Below, one piece after another: positions 9,301 through 16,590 of a stretch of 20,091 nucleotides of DNA. Numbering within the stretch: the first letter of the stretch is position 1; every line of letters starts with the position of its first letter. The position numbers were made by a program, and so were the translations under genes. Location: the NCBI GenBank assembly GCA_025526915.1, contig JAHLKH010000326.1, positions 1 through 20,091 of the forward strand, written 5' to 3'. The DNA comes from Entophlyctis helioformis (taxonomy: Eukaryota; Chytridiomycota; Chytridiomycetes; Chytridiales; Chytriomycetaceae). The notes under the pieces were generated by a model. The model was not told the origin of the DNA and ran no database searches. It saw nothing but the letters and a program-made list of their open reading frames with translations.

Positions 9301-9992
9301 AGCTCGAACAGGCTGACAGCCCACTCGATCTCGCCGCGCTTGTTGGCCCGCTTGAACTGATCATACGACATCAGTTCAACGGCGCTGGCGGCGAGCGACG
9401 CAGGCGGCGAGCTGGCCTTGGCGTCAGCCATGGCGACTGGTCCACGCGGCGTGTTGGCACACAGTTGCCCGTCACGCCCGAACCGCCACTCGGCCCGGAC
9501 CGCCTCGAGCCACGGCAGGCCCAGCACCAAGTCGTGGTGCTCGTCGATGGGTGCCACGAATGCATCCAGCCGACCCAGCGACTGACCGTCGGGCGTCTGC
9601 AGCTCAAACACGCACGCCTTGGACAGCGTGATGTCGTCCGAGCCGTCGCCAAGGCGTAGCGGTACGCCGCGTGGCAGCTGGTGTGTCTCGACCAGACCCT
9701 TGGCGACCAGCTGCTGGTACAGACGCAGACCGACGAAGTTGGCACCAGCGCCCGAGTCGCCCAATGCTGTGGCAGATACAGATCCGATGGCCACCGAGAA
9801 TCGACGGAGCGGGCGAGCCGATGGCGCGAAATCCAGCTTGAAAAACGACGCGCCAGATCTGCCCGCCACCACATCGGCGAATGAGCGCTTGGGCATGGGC
9901 ATTGGCGGAGCAGGCGGGGCGGGCGGAGCAGGCGTCACAGGCTCCGCAGCAGGCACGGGTGGTGCAGGCAGCACCGGCGGGGCAGGCTTCAT
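6204..9992 (-). CDS. pol: Ty3/Gypsy Pol polyprotein (PR-RT-RH-IN)
   Basis: An unbroken 1262-codon frame from ATG 9992 to TAG 6206-6204; the frame is open back to a TGA at 10091-10089. It begins with a Pro/Ala-rich stretch (residues 1-35). The aspartic protease has DSGAGANFVG (active Asp ~79). Reverse transcriptase spans about 285-490 with VLDMQSGYQQ (Asp ~377) and the catalytic YLDD (439-442). RNase H follows with VWTDAS (~588), TERE (~627), HTDHQPL (~654) and ADAPSR (~697). Integrase has the zinc-binding HX4H...CX2C (813, 818, 848, 851), a DDE triad at about D881, D941 and E977, and the GPY motif (1116-1118). No chromodomain follows. Residues from about 1221 to the end are encoded inside the 3' LTR. 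Product acts in virus-like particles to copy RNA to DNA and integrate it. All expected catalytic residues are present. Confidence 0.96.
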   Translation of the reverse strand: MKPAPPVLPAPPVPAAEPVTPAPPAPPAPPMPMPKRSFADVVAGRSGASFFKLDFAPSARPLRRFSVAIGSVSATALGDSGAGANFVGLRLYQQLVAKGLVETHQLPRGVPLRLGDGSDDITLSKACVFELQTPDGQSLGRLDAFVAPIDEHHDLVLGLPWLEAVRAEWRFGRDGQLCANTPRGPVAMADAKASSPPASLAASAVELMSYDQFKRANKRGEIEWAVSLFELAATPEEDGSFPEWVETLRREFPGVLPPAGSKLKISKELAQLGEHGMHRIELLDSTPVKRQAYRMSPRELDEVRKQLIALLEAGVIRPSSSPWSLPILFVKKKDGTLRMCVDYRALNQQTKADATGLPRIDDNLDRLYGMRRFAVLDMQSGYQQVPMAEDSVQYTAFNTRYGQFEYLAMPFGLRNAPATYQRMMNRVLEGLVDSICVVYLDDILVYAPDDQQLQERVRLIFERLAKYGLVANAKKCRFGLDEVEYCGHLVSAAGIRPDPRKLEAIASWPVPKELVQLQSFMGLCNYYRRFVRDYGRIAIPLNRLTRKDVPFAMGPDEMAAFQALKDALVSAPVCAAPDFSKPMHVWTDASQDAVGGVLSQDHGKGHQPIAFLSHKLSPAERNYSATEREAMAVIHALRTWRCYVDGVRTIVHTDHQPLTWLKGLNRPGPRQWGWQLEFEHYGPSLEYTPGKWQPADAPSRRTDLPEPAVPIIDADPYGIRADAVQLHPLEAAPAAPPQLDPERDWPMHALQFKLNNTVPPGLSPRHTALISQQNRLFVLRDDTLQRRVMVNGKEFVVPFIVSTERDAIMDKFHRTLGHMGAASLYGVLQTRYWWPNMEAELIEFVRRCSVCQLHETPAPSVRNPLHPLEPAALPFERWGVDIVQDLPATADGNTQLFTAIDYATRWVVAKAYPNRDATTAAKFIYEEILCQFGAPREIITDRANVFTNDGLREYLKLQATNHLPSTPYHPRTNGAVERMHRSLNATLTKLCAGSPERWDKYVPQALLALRTRRHEVTGYSPFYLLFGVEPRLLGDDSLPHEYDPKDWQDMAAWTARGLDEVGLARQAAYVRSQAQAKRMEERYNTTHTVQADRFVVGEYVKQKHHDKTKFELSWTGPYIVQEVGPNDTYRLMRANGSMLENLVNGDHLAPYYSPQTDVFYGGASNQPLTPVPAAAAAPPRIAAPAPAVTGIRRDTRGVPIVQRARPALSSADVTSSRKGGMLRAQPPSSVDRLQGDAPLDVSGLDMRLGHSAEGRNPQLGRA
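6332..6344 (-). promoter_or_regulatory. Polypurine tract for plus-strand priming
   Basis: On the element strand, 13 purines in a row (AGGAAGGGAGGAA) directly abut the TG of the 3' LTR. This is the canonical place and composition for the RNase H-resistant primer. The tract is also coding: it specifies part of the Pol C-terminus (RKGG). Confidence 0.92.
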
Positions 9993-10088
9993 GGCGGGAG
10001 GGCTGCTAGATGGAGGTACCGGACGTGGCGATGGCTGTGTAGGAAGACTGCTTTCATTCCGTACCAGCTCATCACCACGCCGGCACCG

Positions 10089-11457
10089 TCAGTGCTGGGC
10101 GGGGCCCTCGACAGACGGGCCGGCGGTGTTGGGGCCTGCGGCAGGGGTCGGGGCAGCAGGCACAACGCCAAGCCCGCGCAGGGCTGCGACCAGATCGGAC
10201 ATGTTCACCGAGTGCAACTGCGCAGGGCGACGGTTTGGGAAACGGAACGTCGACCGGCAGTGTGGACGTGCTGGCCCACGCCATGGCAGGTGAAACAGGT
10301 GTTGCGCTCCTCAGCCGACTGGCGGTGACGTGGTCGGCTGGCTGGCATAAACGATGACGATGACGGTGACGATGACGACGCCACAGGGTTGGCTTGGTGG
10401 AACACGACGCCTTCCATCGGGTGGCGCCAGTCGCGCCTCGAGACGCCACCGAAGGGAGCGGGCCGCCGCGGAAGATGTCGTCCAGACCGCGGACGAACTC
10501 GCAGAGCTCGGGGAACGACATTGCGGCACGGCGCAGCTCACGACGCACCTCGATGGCGTAGGACTCCGAGAGACCGCGCACCATCGTATCGGTGAGGAAC
10601 TCGTCGTTGGCGGCGATGTCGAGGCCGCTTGCAAGGGACTCGAAGCGCGAAACGTAGGTGGTGCCAGTGGCGTCGCCCTGTGACACTTTGACGAGGACGT
10701 CCTTGATGCGGCTGAGCGCGGCAGCCGGCAGGAACGTGGCGCGGAAATCGGCGAGAAACTCCGCGCGGCGGACGCCACCAAAGCGGCTGACGTGGCGCAC
10801 CAGCCACTGGCCCGCGGCGCCAATGAGCGCCGGGTGCAGAAGCGCCTCGAGCTCATCCTCGCTCGCATGCGCGTACAACTTGAAGAACTGCTCCAGGCGT
10901 CGTTGGAAGTCTGTGGCCGCCTCGAGTTGGTTTGCCACACCGGCGAAAGTCCCGAGCGTGAACTTGCGTCGGACCTCGCGGCTCACGTCGTCCGCTGGAC
11001 GGCCCGGGGCGGCTGTCGACGGACCGGCTTGTGGCGGGACGACCGGCAGCGGCGCGACCGGCGGCTGATACATGGTGGCTCCAAACTCGGCGGCCGCGGC
11101 GATGATACTAGCTGGCGCGGCGTCGGGCAGCCTCGTGGCACGCCAAGCGGCAGCGGCGACCGCTTGCAGAAACGCCGAGGGCGTGGCTCCGGCGACCATC
11201 GATGCGGTGGCCGCGACGGACTGGGCGCTGGCGTTCTGGGCTTGCGAGGCACCCAGCAGCGCGTTCACAATAAACGCAAGTTGCGTCTCCACTGGACTGT
11301 TGACTGAAACAGTCGCGGCATCGACCCTCGTGGTGGATGCGATCTCGTTGTCCACGCCAGCGGCTCCTCCTTGAGCGGCGGCGGCTCCTCTGCCAGCACC
11401 GGCCTGATTGCCCTGTGCGGCGTCCTGCGGGTTTCCTTCGCTACTGAACACTGTCAT
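10089..11457 (-). CDS. gag: Ty3/Gypsy Gag, with frame breaks
   Basis: ATG 11457 opens a frame with an Ala/Gln/Gly-rich N-terminus followed by a capsid-like region (KFTLGTFAGVANQLEAATDF, then WLVRHVSRFGGVRRAEFLADF, YVSRFESLASGL and FPELCEFVRGLDDIF). Around 10455-10475 the protein-like reading moves by -1 into a frame with a Ser-rich linker and a zinc-knuckle start (CFTCHGVG). Around 10262-10268 it moves by -1 again, to HCRSTFRFPNRRP, and ends at TGA 10091-10089. The nominal frame from 11457 stays open to 10072, but its last ~130 residues do not look like Gag. The final frame is the same as that of pol. Each shift is equivalent to one missing base, so these could be small deletions, sequencing errors or, less likely, two slippage sites. 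Gag would form the particle and bind RNA. Confidence 0.82.
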
Positions 11458-11475
11458 ACTTTCCCAGTGCTACCA
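11458..11475 (-). promoter_or_regulatory. Primer-binding site, probably initiator tRNA-Met
   Basis: On the element strand TGGTAGCACTGGGAAAGT begins 2 nt after the 5' LTR. TGG pairs with the CCA tail of a tRNA. The implied tRNA 3' end ...AGTGCTA-CCA means a tRNA starting AGCACT; an A1-U72 pair is typical of eukaryotic initiator tRNA-Met, and the yeast Ty1 site TGGTAGCGCC is similar. The match to the host tRNA cannot be tested in this window. The gag ATG follows at once. Confidence 0.65.
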
Positions 11476-11477
11476 GT

Positions 11478-11792
11478 TGTAGCGGGCCAAGTCTGTGCAG
11501 TCGGTCAGATACGCTTCATTACACACACGTGGTAGCATTCAAGGCCGAACCTGTGCAGTCGGTCAGATACGCTTAGAGCCGACTGCACGCAGGGCAAGGC
11601 ACGCTTTAAGTACGCGGCCTAACACACTCGACATGAGGCAACAGCCCGAAACAACTTGTGGCGTCTAGGCGCGCCCCAACTGTGGGTTGCGCCCCTCGGC
11701 CGAATGGCCGAGTCTCATGTCCAATCCTGAGACATCGAGAGGCGCATCCCCCTGGAGGCGATCCACCGAGCTAGGCGGCTGAGCCCGTAACA
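11478..11792 (-). repeat. 5' LTR of the Ty3/Gypsy element
   Basis: A 315-bp copy of the LTR at 6017-6331 with no visible mismatch. It should carry the Pol II promoter (U3) and the RNA start for the element, reading leftward. No clear TATA box is seen. Its outer edge is 13 bp from the 5' end of tRNA-Pro. Confidence 0.96.
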
Positions 11793-11805
11793 AGACATGG
11801 AAATG

Positions 11806-11878
11806 GGGTCACTGGTCTAAGGGTTATGATTCTCGCTTCGGGTGCGAGGGGCTCCCGGTTCGAGTCCGGGGTGACCCC
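11806..11878 (+). tRNA. tRNA-Pro (anticodon CGG)
   Basis: A 73-nt class I tRNA without an intron. The acceptor GGGTCAC pairs fully with GTGACCC (11871-11877), discriminator C, as in eukaryotic tRNA-Pro. The anticodon stem CTCGC/GCGAG closes loop TTCGGGT, giving CGG at 11839-11841, for CCG codons. The T-arm CCCGG TTCGAGT CCGGG holds the B box GGTTCGAGTCC (11857-11867). The D-arm GGTCTAAGGGTTATGATT is the usual tRNA-Pro form. It points away from the retrotransposon, whose LTR ends 13 bp upstream. Confidence 0.97.
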
Positions 11879-12277
11879 ATTTCCTTTTTGCACTTTTTGC
11901 AGCGATCAGCCTTGCACCAAACCTGCATGCTCCCGCCTTTTTTGGTACGTCGGGCACTCGTCAGATCGCCCGTTTCGCAGCCGTCCTGCAGCACCGTCTT
12001 CCATACACCCACGACTCTTCAGAGTCCTCGCTTTGCAGTGACAAGCAGACCTTGGATGTGCGTCACTCGCCTCGCGAATGTGCGCGTTCGTTGAGGCTGT
12101 CCACGGCGTGTTCCGGCGGTCGTTATGGAGCCAACAAGGTGCCGTGTGAGACCGGGGATGCCACATCTGAGGGATCTGTGCATGCCACGCCAGCCTTCAT
12201 CGCTGCCGTTTGCGGTGTCGTTTGCGGTGTCGTTTGCAACTGTTGTTGCCCACAAAGCTGCACGGCAGACCAAGATC
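11879..12277. other. Intergenic region, tRNA-Pro to RPC2
   Basis: No gene is seen. A T5 run at 11885-11889 (and a second T5 about ten bases further on) ends tRNA-Pro transcription. A 12-bp tandem repeat, CGTTTGCGGTGT, has about 2.5 copies at 12207-12237. The RPC2 promoter and 5' UTR should lie here; no clear TATA box was found. Confidence 0.6.
11885..11889 (+). terminator. Pol III terminator of tRNA-Pro
   Basis: Five T residues 6 nt after the discriminator base of tRNA-Pro, the standard oligo-T stop for RNA polymerase III. Confidence 0.88.
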
Positions 12278-15200
12278 ATGCGACGAACAGCAACAGCGTC
12301 CGCCGCCGGGCTCGCGGGGCTGGGCCTGGGCGGGTCCATGGGCGGCCAGCCGCAGAGCCACGGCCACGGCGAGCAGCAGCAGCCGCAGCACAAGCCGCTG
12401 GGCAAGGCAAGGGCTCGTCGATATTCTCGACCGACACGCACGGCCGCGACGACCTTCGCTACTTTGGCAAGACGCTGACCGACCCCATCAACACGGCCGA
12501 GGTGCGTTCATGCGTCTGTTTTTGCTCGCCTGCCGCCGCCGCCGCTGCTGCTGGCTAGCCGGACACACATGCATGCGCCTGCATGCGGCCCGGTGCTGAC
12601 GCCCGCTGACGCCTGCTGCTCTTCAGGACAAGTGGCGGCTGCTGCCGGCGTTCCTGCAGACAAAGGGCCTTGTCAAGCAGCACATCGACTCGTTCAACTA
12701 CTTTCTCGAGACCGACATCAAGCTGATCGTGCAGGCCAATGCAAAGGTCGACTCGGACATTGACCCAAACTTTTTCCTGCGCTTCCTCGACATCCGCATC
12801 AGGCCGCCGCAGGCCGAGGATGTCCAAAAGGGCATTGCCTATGAGCTCACGCCGCACGAGTGTCGCCTGCGCGACATTACGTACGCCGGCACGATCTGCG
12901 TGGACATTGAGTACGTGCGTGGCAAGCAGGTCATCATCAAGCGCAACATTGAGATCGGCCGCATGCCCATCATGCTCAAAAGCTCGCGCTGTGTGTTGAC
13001 CAAAAGTTTCCCGACGAGATTGCCGCGCTCGGCGAATGCCCCCTCGACCCAGGTATTTCGTTTGTTTTTTGCTGCTGCTGCTGACCGCCTTTGCCAATAG
13101 CCGGCTGACTGGCTGATTTGCTTGGCGCTGCGTGGACAGGCGGCTACTTTATCATCCGCGGTGTCGAAAAGGTCATTCTCATCCAGGAGCAGCTGTCCAA
13201 GAACAGAATCATTGTTGAGACGGATCGCACCGGATGCATTGGCGCCAACGTCACCAGTTCAACCCACGAAAAGAAGAGTAAAACGGGTGTCGTGTATGGC
13301 AAGACGGGCAAGATGGTCCTCAAGCACAACTCGTTGACCGCCGAAGTGCCCATCAGCGTCATCATGAAGGTTGGAGCAGCAATCCATGGTGGCCGTGCCT
13401 GTCTGAGCCGCAAGACCAACTCAATGCATTCGTGGCAAACAGGCAATGGGCATCGAGTCTGACCGCGAGATTGCCGAGCTCATTTGTGGCGACGATCTCG
13501 AGTATCTCGCCCTCTTCTCGCCGTCGTTGGAAGAGGCTGCTGGTCTCAAGATCAGCACGCAGCGCCAGGCTCTCGAGTTCATTGGTGGCAAGGTCAAAAT
13601 GACCATTAAGCCTGGCCGCTTTGGTGCTCGCCGCGACTTGCTCGAGGAGGCCCGCGATCTGCTTGCAACTACTGTTCTCGCTCACGTGCCCGTGGACTCG
13701 GACGATGCAGGCAATCTAAACTTCCGCCCCAAAGCCATCTACGTTGCCATCATGGTTCGCCGCACTTTACAGGCTGTCAAAGATGGCGGCATTGTCGACG
13801 ACCGTGACTTTATCGGCAACAAGCGTCTCGAGCTTGCCGGACAGCTGCTTTCCCTTCTCTTTGAGGACTTGTTCAAGTCGTGGACCATGGCCATCAAGCG
13901 TGCCGTTGACAGTCAGCTCAAGCGCACCAACCGCACGACCCAGTACGATGCTGCCGCTGCCGTGTCGCAGACGTCGCGTTTCATCACAGACGGTCTCTTC
14001 CGCTCCATCTCGTCGGGCAACTGGAACGTCAAGCGCTTCAAGATGGAGCGTGCTGGTGTCACGCAGGTCCTTTCTCGCCTCAGCTACGTCTCTGCTCTTG
14101 GCATGCTCACTCGCATCAGCTCTCAGTTTGAGAAGACGCGCAAGGTTGCTGGCCCGCGTAGTTTGCAGGCAAGTTGCTCTCAGACGGCCCTGCTTGCAAT
14201 CACTGATCGCTGTTGACTAACGGGGCCGTGGTGGCATCAACAGACATCGCAATGGGGCATGCTGTGCCCATCCGACACGCCAGAAGGAGAGGCTTGTGGT
14301 CTCATCAAGAACTTGGCCCTCATGACCCACATCACAACCGACTCAGACGACACGTCCCTGCGCAAGCTGTCTTATGTGCTCGGCGTCGAAGACATCAACC
14401 TGGTGTCTGGCTCTGATCTCTACGCGACCGCTGAAACGTACCTTGTCTTCCTCAACGGTGTGCTCGTTGGCGTGCACCGCAATGCCGAGCAGTTTGTGCG
14501 CGATCTGCGCAAGCTGCGTCGCACGGGCCGTGTCAGTGCCTACGTCTCGGTCTACCGCACCGTCTCTCAGCGAACCATCAACATCAGTAGTGATGGTGGC
14601 CGTGTCTGCCGTCCGCTGATCATTGTGGAGCGTGGCGTGCCCAAGGTTACCGAGAACGATGTGCGCGACATCATCCATGGCGTCAGGCGATTTGACGATC
14701 TCGTCGCCTCTGGAAAGGTCGAGTTCCTGGACACCAACGAGGAGACCGACTCGGACATTGCCGTGTACGAACACGAGATCGTATGGACGCCGCCCCAAAA
14801 GGTCAGACCGGGACACGCGGCCACCGTCCTGGACATGCCCAACACGACGCATCTCGAGATTGCTCCCTTCACGGTGCTTGGCGCGGTTGCTGGCCTTATT
14901 CCGTACCCCCACCACAACCAGTCTCCCCGTAACACGTACCAGTGTGCCATGGGCAAGCAGGCGATTGGCACAATCGCATACAACCAGCTCACGCGCATCG
15001 ACACGCTCCTGTACCTCATGGTGTACCCGCAGCACCCCATGGTGCGCACGCGAACCATTGAGCTGATTGGCTTTGACAAGGTGCCGGCCGGCCAGAACGC
15101 CACGGTGGCCGTCATGTCATACTCTGGCTACGACATTGAGGACGCACTGGTGCTCAACAAGGCGTCGGTTGATCGCGGATACGGCCGTTGCCAGGTCATG

Positions 15201-16435
15201 CGCAAGGCGTCGACCATGATCAAGTCGTATGCCAACCAGACGTTCGACCGTCTTGCTGATCCCGTCATGGACCCCGTCACAGGCGTTGTGCAGGAGCGGT
15301 TCCGTGCCCTCGACTACGATGGTATGGCGGCCGTCGGCGAGCGTGTGTACACGGGCAACATTATTGTCAACAAGCAGTCGCCCGTCGAGACCAGTCCCCG
15401 CGTTGCGACAGCCGGTGGCGGTGCTGGCGACGACGACGACGATCCGGCAGCTCTGATGATGGCCCGCGCTGGCGCCTTGGATCCGTCAGCGATCCCGTTC
15501 AAGAACACGCCACTGTCGTTCAAGTACCCGGGCGACGCCGTCGTGGACCAGGTGCTCCTGACAACCAACGAGGAGGACCAGACGCTGATCAAGGTGCTCA
15601 TCCGCCAGACGCGTCGACCCGAGCTCGGCGACAAGTTCTCATCGCGCCACGGCCAAAAGGGCGTCTGCGGCATTATTGTCAACCAGGAAGACATGCCCTT
15701 TGCCGAGAACGGCGTTGTGCCCGACGTCATCATGAACCCGCACGGCTTCCCGTCGCGCATGACGGTGGGCAAGATGATTGAGCTGCTTGCCGGCAAGGCC
15801 GGGCTGTTTGCTGGAAAGGTGCAGTACGGCACTGCCTTTGGCGGGTCCAAGGTCCACGACATGTCGCGCATTCTTGTCGAGGCCGGCTACAGCTACTCTG
15901 GCAAGGACTATCTGACATCGGGCATCACGGGCGAGCCGCTGCAGGCATACATTTTCTTTGGACCAGTGTAAGTCTTTCGCCGTGTCTGCCGTGCTGCCCG
16001 CGTGTCGTTTGCGCGTGTGTCCAGCTGACACGGTGCGGCCGGCATGATGACAGGTATTACCAAAAGCTCAAGCACATGGTCATGGACAAGATGCACGCTC
16101 GGTCACGTGGTCCGCGTGCCACGCTTACGCGCCAGCCGACCGAGGGCCGATCGCGTGATGGCGGTCTGCGTGTCGGCGAGATGGAGCGCGACTGTCTGAT
16201 TGGCCACGGTGCCTCCTCGCTTCTCATCGAGCGCCTGCTGTTCAGCTCGGATGCGTACGACGTCGAGGTGTGCTCAAAGTGCGGTCTGGTCGGTGCCTGG
16301 CATGGCTTCTGTCCGTTCTGCAAATCGAGGTCGGGTGTCGTGTCGGTCAAGATGCCGTATGCGTGCAAGCTGCTGTTCCAGGAACTCATGAGCATGAACG
16401 TCGTGCCGCGTGTGCAAGTCGCCGATCTGGAATAA
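12278..16435 (+). CDS. RET1: RNA polymerase III second-largest subunit (RPC2)
   Basis: Homolog of yeast RET1/RPC128 and human POLR3B, which forms half of the Pol III active centre that makes tRNA and 5S rRNA in the nucleus. Exons: 12278-12501, 12627-13052, 13140-13369, 13443-14168, 14244-15967, 16054-16435. Conserved blocks in order: [198 protein letters not shown], and a C-terminal zinc site CSKCG...CPFCK. One missing base is needed near 12400-12412 and another near 12990-12997; with these all exon phases close and give about 1237 residues, a little longer than the yeast (about 1150) protein. The start ATG is chosen as the first that gives a plausible low-complexity N-terminus; it is not conserved. 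An acidic insert (GDDDDD) lies near 15428-15442. Confidence 0.95.
14169..14243 (+). other. GC-AG intron in RPC2
   Basis: The exon ends ...AGT TTG CAG and is followed by GCAAGT, the textbook GC-donor context. The acceptor is ATCAACAG before ACA TCG CAA TGG. Splicing here joins GPRSLQ to [19 protein letters not shown], the highly conserved order in second-largest RNA polymerase subunits. No GT nearby gives this join. Confidence 0.92.
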
Positions 16436-16590
16436 ATGCCGACCCTGTTGGACTGTGCGAGCGCGTGATTGTGCTTGGTGCAGGATATATTGGAAGCAGC
16501 AAGCCGACTGCGGCTGACTATAACGAGACTGGGAATCTGGATTTAATCGTTCAGAGGAAACTCCAAACACATGTGAACACAAACAACAGA
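16436..16590. other. Convergent 3' intergenic gap
   Basis: Only 155 bp separate the RPC2 stop (TAA 16433-16435) from the stop of the arrestin-like gene (TAG 16593-16591, minus). AATAAA overlaps the RPC2 stop (16431-16436), and ATTAAA lies on the minus strand at 16547-16542. The two 3' UTRs must be short or overlap. Confidence 0.6.

Larger units (their letters stand above)
6017..11792 (-). mobile_element. Ty3/Gypsy LTR retrotransposon, full length
   Basis: A 5776-bp element transcribed on the minus strand. In element order it has: 5' LTR (11792-11478), primer-binding site, gag, pol (protease, reverse transcriptase, RNase H, integrase), polypurine tract, 3' LTR (6331-6017). The domain order RT-RNase H-integrase defines Ty3/Gypsy (Metaviridae). 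Each LTR is 315 bp, begins TG and ends CA, and I found no difference between them by eye, so the copy is young. No chromodomain is seen after integrase. The left flank (TGACC) and right flank (AGACA) do not form a target-site duplication. Both edges lie 13 bp from the 5' end of a tRNA gene. Pol is intact, but gag carries two frame breaks, so this copy may depend on others or the breaks may be sequence errors. Confidence 0.95.

Noticed and set aside
1683..10091. TGA reassigned to tryptophan in this genome
   Set aside because: Two in-frame TGA codons (1685-1683 and 10091-10089) suggested it, but conserved tryptophans in RPC2 and pol are all TGG and none of their ~2500 codons is TGA.
10072..10455. 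Last ~130 residues of the nominal 461-codon gag frame
   Set aside because: The zinc knuckle, Ser-rich linker and pol-frame tail are in the other two frames, so this part is a shadow after the first break.
6009..11800. ACATG next to both element edges as a target-site duplication
   Set aside because: The word lies 3 bp from one edge and 2 bp from the other and does not abut the TG/CA ends, so it is not a duplication made by integration.
12278..16435. Functional link between RPC2 and the neighbouring tRNA genes and tRNA-associated element
   Set aside because: All involve RNA polymerase III, but adjacency in a eukaryotic genome is most simply chance; nothing in the sequence ties their regulation.
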